Below, piece by piece: positions 23,546-34,200 of a DNA stretch of 64,000 nt. Both the position numbers and the translations under genes were made by a program. The stretch is from positions 645,001 through 709,000 of the forward strand of contig NC_041782.1 in NCBI RefSeq assembly GCF_900090045.1, read 5' to 3'. The first letter of the stretch is position 1; the number at the start of each line of letters is the position of its first letter. The DNA is from Plasmodium malariae (Eukaryota > Apicomplexa > Aconoidasida > Haemosporida > Plasmodiidae). The notes beneath the pieces were generated by a model. That model did no database searches. It saw only the letters and a list, made by a program, of their open reading frames with translations, and had not been told where the DNA came from.

Positions 23546-25694
23546 ACACCGTCCATATTAACAATAACAACATGAAATGCTCACAATTGTGCAAGTGAAA
23601 AATATGTAAAAAAGCAGAAAAAAATAAAAAATGATATATGCACATCATTCTCCATATATATTTTTATCTCATAATGTAGTTAGCGTTTTTATAAGAATAC
23701 TTCTTATACATCCAAAAAATACAATATGCACAATGTGTTTACGAGAACTTATGATACCTATTTTTTTTTTTTTTATTATATTATTTATTATATTATATTA
23801 TTTATTTTATTTTATTTTTTTTTGTATCTTTACATAGAGAGGGCGGAATAAATGTACGAACATTACTGCACCCATTATGTGTTCTCGGATTTCAAATAAA
23901 GACGAAAAGAAAAAAAGGAGTTCCTTTCGTTCGTTAATTTCTCGCTTTTGACGAAACGTATATATAAAAGGGTCATAAAATGCTTCTTTCTGTGTGCGCG
24001 CATACATATGAACATATATTATCCCCATACGACCACACACATACATACTAACATACATCCGTGTGCATATATGCATACATATATTTTTACCAATCCTTCC
24101 ACGTGCACGTATAACTGTAATTCTAGTGCCTCTCTTTCTGTCAGAGGAGCAAAACCCGCTCAATAAAAAGAAACATTCGTAAACAAATGGTTAACAGATT
24201 AGGCGTTTTTAACTGCAGCGGTCAGCTACCTTTTTATCACTCTCAAAAAATTAAAAAATTGGAAAATTAGAAAAATAATAATGGAAAATTTGTAAAATAA
24301 AATTGGAAATTTTGGAAAATAAAACTTATAAATAAGGAAAGTAAAAATAAAAGTGATAAATTAATAAAATAAAAGTGATAAATTGAGATAGTGAAAAAAT
24401 GAAATTGATAAAATGATAGAATGATAAAATGATAGAATGATAGAATGATAAAATGATAAAATGATAAAATGATAAAATGATAAAATGATAAATTGAAAAA
24501 TGACGACCAAACAGGCATAGCAAACACTTGAAACATGGTAATTTAACGCAATAGAAAATTTCACGCCTTTATTGCATGAACAGCTGCAAATTTTACGCAA
24601 ATATATAATATACCGATGCGAACATGTGGACAACGTAGAGTTTTACATTTTGGGAGAAAAAAGTATATACATACGGAACGTATATATATATATATATATA
24701 TATTTACATATTTGCTGTGCGCATTTTACGGCTCATGGTCAATTTTGTTTTTGCTATTTTTGTAAAACTTATAAACAACATAAATTGTAATCTCAATAAA
24801 AGAGAGTGTCAGAAGAATATTTACTCATGACTATACTTTTTTTGCTAATTCATTTCGTACATGCAACAAAACATACATGGTATATATATATGTAGCACTT
24901 GTTTCTCCTATTTTTTTTTTTTTTCTTTTTATATTTTGAAAGCAAAAAAGCGCGGAACAAATTTTAAGATGTTTCCGTAGCAGTTTAAAAAAAAAAAAAA
25001 ATTAAATTACTATTTTCCATTGGAGTTTTTAAGAAAGGTTAAAAAAAAATATTTACGTATACTTGTACATGCATAAATGTATATACTCACGTATGCATGT
25101 AAATATAAATAGATAAATAAATATATAATTATATAAATAAATAAAAAAATAGATCAATAAATAAATAAATAGATAGATAATTAAACAAATAAATATAAAC
25201 ATATTTATATGTGTTTATTTAAATATATACTAAGCATTAAATTTTCCTTTCTTCTAACTACACCAAATAGTGTTTATCCCCACCAAACTTTTTACGTTAT
25301 AACCCGTTAACACGTTTATATGTACTCTTATACTTAACGATTAATAGGACCCTTCAGCAGTGTGTTCCTTGACGGAAACTGCTAAAGTGGTGAACTAACA
25401 GTACTGAACAGAAGCTATATCATGTGCTTATATTATTTTGAGAACCGAACATGCCAATAAAATCTTTTTAAAAGTTCGTGGATGTTTGCGACATATGATC
25501 CCTTTTTTTCTCTTTAGTTTTTTCCTGACGTTTTTGTTTTGCAAATGTTTGAATTTATTATTACGTTTGAAACAAAATAGTTAATGCATTCATAAGATCG
25601 GACAAATTTCGTAAAAAAAGGGAAATAAGACGAAAAAACCAAATAAAGCAAAGCGGCGAAATTGGGACAAAATAAAGGAAATTCAAAAAAAAAG
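23546..25694. other. Intergenic region, no gene recognised
   Basis: Spacer between two plus-strand genes. It contains a short tandem repeat (aaaatgatag/aaaatgataa, 24405-24495) and poly-A/T tracts. A short frame at 24572 (MHEQLQILRKYIIYRCEHVD) was considered but has no support. The segment 25300-25690 is less AT-biased and is probably 5' UTR of the next gene. Confidence 0.6.
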
Positions 25695-26354
25695 ATGAAC
25701 TTCATCAAAACGTACATTTACGAGCAAGAATACACAAATGATGGAATAAAAGAATTAGAAAAAGACGCAAGAAGCTCTAAAGAAATAGATGAAAATAAAA
25801 TATTAAAAGAATTACCAGAGTTTAAGAGAGATAACCAATTTTTAAGTTTATCTGAACAGCTAAATTTAAAAAATAATAATAATATACCTGTAAAAGTGGA
25901 TGAGGATTATGGTGGTGATCATGGGAATGTGTATGGAATTCCTAACATAACAGAAGAATATTTTGAATATTACGAAAATTATGCAAAAAATGATAGATAC
26001 AGTGCTGAAAAAATAAAAGAGAGAGAAAAAGAAGTACAGCACGAATTTAAGGAAGCTATTAAAAGTTACGTTCAAAAAAGAGGATTAAAAGAGGATGAAA
26101 CAACATCGAACATTTTAAGAGAAGAAAATAATATTAATCTACGAGAAATTAAAAAGAGTATCATTAATAAAAAAAAAACAATTCCTGCCAAATTAAGTGT
26201 AAAAGCAATAATTAAAACAAAAAAAAAGAAAGAGTGCCTAAATTCGGAAGGGAAACCTTCACACCTTAAGGAGCTGGTGCAAAATCAAACAAGTAAAACG
26301 CAGGTACAAGAAAATTCTTTATTAGTTGGTTATTCAGATAATTCGGACAGTTAG
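25695..26354 (+). CDS. FAM192A/PIP30 (NIP30-domain) family protein
   Basis: In animals FAM192A/PIP30 (PSME3IP1) is a nuclear protein that binds the proteasome activator PA28-gamma. The single exon gives 219 residues from the first ATG (MNFIKTYIYEQEYTND). Features matching the family: an N-terminal segment (FIKTYIYEQEY), a charged helix with KSYVQKRGLKEDETTS (human FKNMVRGLDEDETNF), a lysine-rich segment PAKLSVKAIIKTKKKK (human KKLTVKPIETKNKF), and a C-terminal acidic/serine tail LLVGYSDNSDS (human GLGAYSGSSDSESS), the part that in the human protein carries the phosphorylated PA28-gamma contact. An internal Asn run (KNNNN) and EYFEYYENYAKNDRY are lineage-specific. No membrane segment; probably nuclear. 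The upstream in-frame TTG at 25662 is not a plausible start. Family call from several short conserved blocks recalled from memory. Confidence 0.7.
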   Translation: MNFIKTYIYEQEYTNDGIKELEKDARSSKEIDENKILKELPEFKRDNQFLSLSEQLNLKNNNNIPVKVDEDYGGDHGNVYGIPNITEEYFEYYENYAKNDRYSAEKIKEREKEVQHEFKEAIKSYVQKRGLKEDETTSNILREENNINLREIKKSIINKKKTIPAKLSVKAIIKTKKKKECLNSEGKPSHLKELVQNQTSKTQVQENSLLVGYSDNSDS

Positions 26355-26394
26355 AAGTGTCTAATATGTGTTACATCCAGCATATGTACAATTA

Positions 26395-26425
<31 letters not shown>

Positions 26426-27159
26426 CCATGCGCTTTTTTATTAGTCCATAATTTTCCTTCTTTCAATTCGGTTCTGTAAAGTTGAGGTTATGCCCATTTT
26501 GCCAAACTGCTTTTCATACGTATATGTGTATGTGTATGTGTTTTTTTTTTTTTTTTTTTTTTTTAATTGAAAAGAGAACAACTTTAAGAAAATTTATGAT
26601 ATGGAAAAACAGAACAGTCATCATTAATAATACAATTCCTTATCTGTACCCGCTTATATTTTTATTTGTGCAGTAGTACCTTCCATTTTTTTGACCCCTT
26701 TTTGTTATCCATTCCATTTTATTATTTTATTCCCTATTTGCACTATTTTATGTGATAATAATTTTTTTTTTTAAGAATTTTAAAAAACACTTAACTAGTT
26801 GTAAACTGCATTTTTATGTAGCATATTTTTTTTAGTACTGTAACCCTTTTTTTTTTTTTTTTTTTATTTACGATCAGATTTAAATTATTACTATTAACAT
26901 GCAAATTTCTAACGTTGTGTACTAACCTTTTTCATTTCAAGTAAATAAAATGAGATCCACGTCTTTTTTATTTTATATTATGCCATTCGCTCTGTCATTT
27001 GCATTAGCTTTGTCATTGACGTTAACACCTATAATGTGCAAACTTTTTGTTTAATCAACGAGCAATAACTCGTACACTATATTTAAGTAGTATGCATATA
27101 CATATATATATGTACATGTACTTTTAGCTGGAAAAATAAAAAAAGGCTCTTAAGCGATT

Positions 27160-27325
27160 ATCAAATAATACTGAAATAATTCTCAAATAATACTGAAATA
27201 ATACTGAAATAATACTGAAATAATTCTCAAATAATACTGAAATAATACTGAAATAATACTGAAATAATACTGAAATAATTCTCAAATAATTCTCAAATAA
27301 TTCTCATATAATTCTCCAATAATTC
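27160..27325. repeat. Tandem repeat, 12/13-bp unit (aataatactgaa / aataattctca)
   Basis: About a dozen copies of two alternating variants, ctgaaat and ctcaaat, arranged in blocks. Confidence 0.88.
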
Positions 27326-27631
27326 ACAAAACTTCTTTATGTTAAAAAACAAAAGAGAGTACACCTATGAATTCTCACAAAAATTTAAATAATTGCCTCA
27401 GCAATATTTAGCTAAATATTTACGTGAGCGGGCCACACAGCTTTATATAACGTTCTACCTGTTTATTCATGCCTTTAGTTATGCTATATATATATATATA
27501 TATACATTGATATAATATACCTATATGCATGTACACAGTTGTGAAAAAACGTTTTCCCTCGATTGATATACCCTTGTGAAACGCTATTTCAGACGCTCCA
27601 GTTTTTTTTGTAGTGCAGCACATAAAACTCT

Positions 27632-27818
27632 TTTTTTCCTTTCATTTTTTCCTTTCTTTTTTTCCTTTCATTTTTTCCTTTCATTTTTTCCTTTCTTTTT
27701 TTCCTTTCATTTTTTCCTTTCATTTTTTCCTTTCATTTTTTTCTTTCATTTTTTCCTTTCTTTTTTTCCTTTCATTTTTTCCTTTCTTTTTTTCCTTTCT
27801 TTTTTTCCTTTCAATTTT
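27632..27818. repeat. Pyrimidine-rich tandem repeat (tttcctttcattttt), 5' of a gene
   Basis: About a dozen copies of a 15-mer with a strong T/C strand bias, ending about 40 bp before the start codon at 27856. It therefore lies in the promoter or 5' UTR of that gene. Confidence 0.9.
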
Positions 27819-27855
27819 ACGCAAAATTTTGCTTACACTGTAATAAAAACATACC

Positions 27856-28338
27856 ATGGTTTTAAAGGATAAAAGGAAAAAAAAAAAATCGTCAAAATAT
27901 ACGAAAAAAAAGAAGGCAACTAACTTCACGGAAAGAGAAAATAAAGTAAAAAGTATGTACAGCAATGAAAAAGAATATTACGATGAAAGCGGTTTACTAA
28001 ATTATGATAGTAATGATGATGTTTTAATTAAGAATGAAGAATTATGTTCATATATGCTACAGTCAGGTGATGAATTAGACAAAAAAAGTGAAAAGGAAAA
28101 AATGAATTACTCAAATATAAATAAAGGAGAAGAACAGCACATTGATTTTTTATTAACATCGATAGCTTTTAATATTCCGTTGGGTATGATTTAATTTGTT
28201 ATGCATTTATATAACTTCACCGTATGTTTGCATAAATAAATACACCTACACCAATATAAGAATAACCATGAAGTCTCAACTGTGTACAGGTGAATTACAT
28301 TCGGATAATTATGGCTCCCGAAGAATTCTGCAACGCGC

Positions 28339-28372
<34 letters not shown>

Positions 28373-28396
28373 GCGTACATGCACACACAAGTATAA
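27856..28396 (+). CDS. Unidentified small lysine-rich protein, at least 2 exons
   Basis: Not recognised. Exon 1 (27856-28183) starts MVLKDKRKKKKSSKYTKKKK, a basic likely nuclear or nucleolar targeting stretch, followed by an acidic middle (NEKEYYDESGLLNYDSNDD) and ends FLLTSIAFNIPL plus one base, at a GTATGA donor. An acceptor at 28289 (actgtgtacag) continues in phase as GELHSDNYGSRRILQ. Beyond that the frame enters a (TA)n tract and stops at 28396, so either the protein ends in a Tyr/Ile repeat or another splice (for example CAA/GTATAAG near 28391) removes it. Exon 1 is well supported by its base composition and start; the 3' structure is uncertain. Confidence 0.5.
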
Positions 28397-29580
28397 GTCC
28401 CTATATATGTATGCATGAGATGATTCTCTATTTAAACGTAATAACATTGTTTGCCTTCGTATGAGTACATATACGACCTATTTTACTTATCACCCTGAGA
28501 AAAAAAGCATATACATTGTATAAATTTTTTGATTAGCATATTCCTTTTTTTTTTCCCCCGCCACTTTTACGTATTTTGTTTTCGCACATATTTTTCACTC
28601 AATTTTCACTTACATTTTGAATAAATATTTTTCGCTTTCTATTTTGGCCATTACATTTCGCTTTTGTTTTTTCACCCAACTGTTTTTCTATTTTGTGTGT
28701 CCCTTCCATATACTGAATTGAACTGCGCGTTCCCTTTGTCAGAACTGTTACAAATGAAAGTCGGCATAAAAAAATACAATAAAATAGAAAAATAGAATAG
28801 TATAATTAGGTAAATAAAAAACTGAATAACTGTATAAATACGCAGCGGTATATGCACATATGTAAGGGTGTATGTATATACAACGGAAAAAGGAAATCTC
28901 CTGAACGTTTGTACTTCATGTCACATGTTACATTTAACCAATAATTAATAAGCAAATTTTAACACAATTTTTTTTTTTTTTTAACTAGCCAAAAACAGTA
29001 TTATTTAGCTTGAATATCGAATAATATATTCTTCATCCTGCTGTTATATTTTTTTTTTTTTTTTTTCATATTTTTGCTCTTTTTATTTCTGATAAGTTTC
29101 ATATTGAAGCTCTGGGTTCACTTATTTTTAATTAAAAGGTTAAGGTTACTATTCAAAATTTTATAGAAAACTATTCTTCACTTTTTTCTATATTTAAAAG
29201 TTAATCCTACATAAAATTATTCAGCTTCATTGCATAGAGTTAGAAAGAATCTTTTCATCACAGAATAATACTTTGTTCGTAATTTCTGTTCATTTTATCA
29301 AAGTTTTATATACTCCCTTGTTAGATATTTTTTAAAAAAAAGGATTTCAAAAAAAAAAAAAAAAAGAAGAAAGGAGAAAAACATGTATTGATGAGAATAA
29401 TTTACGAGTTAGTGCTTCAGTTATAGCACCCATAAAAGTTATACACACCAATGAAGACAAAGAGGGAAAAAACGAAAGTCAACAAATAGATAAAATTGAT
29501 AAAATTAGAAGAACAGGAGATATATAGCAAAACAACGAACATCACAATAATAAATATAAAAAGTACAAGCGGCAAAAAGA
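28397..29580. other. Intergenic region, no gene seen
   Basis: AT-rich with poly-T tracts (28971, 29049) and no coding signal on either strand. The last ~200 bp (29380-29580) are purine-rich and probably 5' UTR of the next gene. Confidence 0.65.
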
Positions 29581-29910
29581 ATGTTTTCGTTGGGAAGAAT
29601 TAAGTTTGTTAAAAAGGTAAGAGAAAAAATACCTTACGGAGTGAAGCAAAGTCAGAGTTATAAAGACGCAAAAAAACAAGAAAGGTTATCAGTAGAAGCA
29701 AGCAGGAAATTAAAAGAAAGTCGAGGTATGTTACTAGATGAAAGAAAAAGTCTATTCATGTCCTTAAGAAGAAATAGTGATATTAATTGGTATAGAGCAG
29801 GTCAAATATTAAAGCATTTAGAAATTCATCAGAGGGCAAAACCTGAAATTACGCCCAAGCTTAGAGAGAAAATTACAAATATTGCCAATTTTGTAAAAAA
29901 AGGCAAGTAG
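29581..29910 (+). CDS. Small basic conserved-looking protein of unknown function, 109 aa
   Basis: Single exon, start MFSLGRIKFVKKVREK, with an ATG in a favourable context (aaaagaATG). The protein is strongly basic and helical, without low-complexity inserts, which is unusual in this genome and suggests structural constraint. Notable segments: IPYGVKQSQSYKDAKKQE, LDERKSLFMSLRRNSDINWY, RAGQILKHLEIHQRAKPEIT, and a lysine-rich end. Size, charge and an amphipathic N-terminus would suit an organellar ribosomal or ribosome-associated protein, but I see no diagnostic motif. It stops 1.3 kb before the end of AP2-I, which is on the other strand (convergent). Confidence 0.7.
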   Translation: MFSLGRIKFVKKVREKIPYGVKQSQSYKDAKKQERLSVEASRKLKESRGMLLDERKSLFMSLRRNSDINWYRAGQILKHLEIHQRAKPEITPKLREKITNIANFVKKGK

Positions 29911-30821
29911 TTTTTTTTTTTTTTTTTTTTTTTTTTTTCTAAATTCTTATTTTTTCATGTATTATAAGCGCCGAATTTTATGTGATAAATCGCAGCTAAA
30001 AGAGCAACCTCGCCAAATTAAAGAAAAACAATTCCATTGTGAGATAACATATCTACCAATATATTTAATGCACACATAGAGTCTCATTTTTATGCTGACA
30101 TTCAGTACCATTACTTTTGATAAAAAGGTGCGAAAAATGAATAAAAAATTAATAAAAAAGGATTAAAATGTGATTAAAAAATAAATAAAATATGATTAAA
30201 ATTATGGTAAAAAAGATGATCTTGAATTTATATAAATAAATATAAATATGGTTGCTTCAACTTGTTATCATTACCATTCGGTCTAACTCTGTAAGGTACA
30301 TTTTATCATTTTCATATGATGCGTACTTGCTCATATATACATAATATATATAATGGGTTTCCATATGAGCATGAAGAAGTAATATTGTACAGTAAATATG
30401 GCCTTAAAAAGCGGGCAATAAATTTTGCTCAACTACTTATGCTATGTTTATATTTTTTAAAAGTAAAAAATTATCACACGTATTTTTCACCTTAAAATAT
30501 GCTTATTATATAAACCTAAACAAACATACAAACACGCTTATATACGTATATGGACATCCTTATATATATGCACGCACGTGGGCGCTTTTGTTTATAAATT
30601 TTTATATAATTATATCTACAATTATTAAGTTCATATTAAAAAAAAAAAAATGATACGTGATTATACAATAAATAAAACATTAAATACGGAAAATGAAATT
30701 AATAAAAAATGAGGCGCATAAGCATATACAGAAGTTTTAATATTTGCCTTTATGGATTAATATTAATATAAAAAATAATATAATAATGAAGGGAAAGAGA
30801 GAATGAGGGGGGGTAAATAAG

Positions 30822-30871
<50 letters not shown>

Positions 30872-31234
30872 TTTCTTTTAAATTATTTAAAAAAATGCAA
30901 TAACATATAACGAAGAGGTAAAAAAAAAAAAAAACGTGATAATGAAATTGGGCTGTAATATGTGGGATAAACTATATACATAAATAAAAAGAAAAAAAAA
31001 AAAAAAAATGACTTAAACATTTTTCTTCGTTTATTATATTGATTCGTTCTACTTTCCCCAAAATTTGCTGTTTCGCATTATTTAATACATGATGGAAAAA
31101 TGGATCTCTTCTTCGGTACATTTTATGAGTATCAAAATTACATGAAACTACACATATATATCACTATAAAATATATAGCCATCATCTACCCCTTCACTGT
31201 TCCTATGTTGTCTTTATTTGTGTTTTGCTTCTTT
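29911..31234. other. Convergent intergenic region (3' flank of AP2-I)
   Basis: Holds poly-T at 29911-29937, a (TA)n tract at 30836-30866 and poly-A tracts. It should carry the 3' UTRs of both convergent genes. No gene recognised. Confidence 0.65.
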
Positions 31235-34200
31235 TCAATGCTCAGTCTTAATTTCGGGTTTGACGTTCATGTAGTACAAGGAGGAATCGTTTAGTTCGTT
31301 CTGATTAGTGCTGATTAAATTACTTGTAGTTGAATGTTCATTAGTGTATGAACTGAAATTGTTGTTTACATTTTTCCCATAAGAATTATTCGAATAAGTA
31401 AGGTTTCTACTATTTTCAACGTTAGAATTATTATTATCCAGATTACCTTGCTCGTTAATAATACTTAAAAAGTTTCTTTTATCCAGTAAATGTTCTCCTG
31501 AATTGTCTACTATGTCGTGATTGTCCGAGGTGCTATTGTCAATATTATTAATATTATTAATATTATTAATATTGTTAATATCGTTCATATCATTCAGATC
31601 GTTCAGATCGTTCAGATCGTTCATATCGTTCATATCGTTCATATCGTTCATATCATTCATATCATTCAGATCGTTCATATCATTCAGATCGTTCATATCA
31701 TTCAGATCGTTCATATCATTCAGATCGTTCATATCATTCATATCGTTCATATCGTTCATATCGTTCATATCGTTCATATCATTCATATCATTCAGATCGT
31801 TCATATCATTCAGATCGTTCATATCATTCAGATCGTTCATATCATTCAAATCGTTCATATAGTTCAGATCGCTCATATCGTTCACATCATTCATGTTGTT
31901 AATGATATTAGCACTGACTCCATTTTTTGCATTATTAACACTTGCATTAGTATTATTTTGAGAAATACAATAGTTCGATTCTAACGAGTTAAAGTTAATT
32001 TCATTTGTTTGATTAATAATTGACATGTCGTTCATGCGAGGGGCTATATGATTATTATTATTATTATCTACAGGACTAATTGATGATGCATTGTTATTAC
32101 TACTTACATGTGTGCTCATATTTCCACTATTCTTATGTGGTAAAATAGGATCATTCATATTTATAAAATTGTCACTGCTATTACTTATTATATTTGTACT
32201 GCTACTATTGCTACCTATGTTATTCTCCGCTAAACTATTTTTCTTCAGAATGTTCGCGCTGCCCTCATCCGTCGTCCCTCCGTTTATGTTTTCATTAACG
32301 TTAAAGTTGTAGTCATTACTACTGTTGTTATTACTATTGTTGTTATTACTATTGTTGTTATTACTATTGTTGTTATTACTGTTGTTGTTATTACTGTTGT
32401 TGTTATTACTGTTGTTGTTATTACTGTTGTTGTTATTACTGTTGTTGTTATTACTGTTGTTACTATTGTTTTCGTTCTGAAAGCCACTCATACCACTTAT
32501 GTTGCTACTCACATTCTTGATGCTAGATATACTCCCTTTAACGCTTCCGCTTATATTGTTTACACTAATACTATTCACGTTGTTACAACTTAAACTACCA
32601 TTACCTCCACTATTGCCGCCACTTTTACTGCTACCGTTTCCGCTAACACTGCCACAGCCACAGCCACTTACTGCACCACTACTAATTCCGCCACTAAATG
32701 AACCATTAATAATATTGACACCCTTAGGTATAACACTCATGCCATTGTAGGTGCTTATATTACCGTTCATACTAATGAGGTCGTTGTTACTGTTACTGAA
32801 ATTATAACCACTGAGCATATCAATTTGATTTGGAGAATTTATGTTACTAGTACCTATGTTCATCAAACTTCCACTCCCATTGTTATTACTTGCATTACCA
32901 ATTGTAGTATCTTCATCATTCAGGTTATTCACATCAATGTTCTTATTAATATCTGAACCACTATGATTGTTCATACTGTTAATAATATTATTAATTCCAT
33001 TGACACTATCTTTGTAATTATTCAATGGATTTATATTATAACTACTGTTCATGTTACTATTAATAACATCATCCATATTATTACCTGCAGTTACACTCAT
33101 AACGACATTATTATTATTCATCATACTCAAGGTGTTCATAAAATTATTTGTATTATTATTATTATTATTAAGATGAATATTATTATAATTATTTGTACTA
33201 AATGCATTGTTGTCAATGCCGTTATTTCCATTAATGATACTACTGCTAGTATTAACAAAAGAATTTTTTAATCCTAGATTTATTAAACTATTCTGATTGT
33301 TCATTAGATTTTTTGCATCTACATTAAATATATTAATAAGCTCTTCATCCGTAAATGGAACTGCTTTATATGCACACTTAACAGTATGTACTGCTAAGCT
33401 ATGAGCTTTATTGAATCCCCATTTTTTTAATAAATATTTTGATATTTTAGGTTCTTTAGAACTTTCATTTTCTAAATATTTAGCAAACCATGAATATGAA
33501 TATGGGTCAAATCGGACCCCTTCTACTGGAGTTAGTGCACTAGCACGTGCAGTTAAACTCTCCATTCTCCTCCCTCTCGGTGCTCTTGTTCTTTTTGTCG
33601 GGGAAAAGTCATTCTCACTTTCTTGTCCATCGCTATGCGGAGTCTTCCCATTACCAATGCCATTGCCATTACAGCTGTTACTTAAACCATTGTTACTACT
33701 ATTATTATTGTTTCCGTTGTTATTGTTATTGTTCACACCATAATTATTATAACTATGCATTTGTGAAATGAGCATGTTACCATTAATACCCTTTGTATTA
33801 CTGTCATGCATATTATTATTATCATCATGTTCCATTGAATTATTTTCCATTAGTCCATCTAATGTATTATCAGAACTGAGTGTTAATAAATTCCTTATCC
33901 TTTTTGTTCTATTTTCTGTTGTTGTAGCACCTGCTTGTTCAGCTTCTAATCGACACTGTATAGCTAATTCTTTTGCTTTTTCAAATCCTAATTTTTTAAT
34001 TGGAAATCGTCTCATTTGAAAATTTTTACCAATAGACCAATAAGCTAACCATGATCCTTTTCTATCATTATATGATACTCCCTTCATTGGTCTTGTACAA
34101 TCTTTATCAAAAGAATCCATGCATTCTAACAACTCTATATTCTCACTATTTCGACATAAACTTTGTTCCATGTCATCTAATGACAACTGTGAATCTTCAC

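Larger units (their letters stand above)
26355..27855. other. Intergenic region with two repeat arrays
   Basis: Contains poly-T tracts (26393, 26540, 26848), an (aataatactgaa)n-type array at 27160-27320 and the pyrimidine array at 27635-27815 just before the next gene. No gene seen. Confidence 0.65.

Noticed and set aside
31517..31984. Plus-strand Ile/Val/His-rich open frames
   Set aside because: Antisense of the NDMNDL repeat array.
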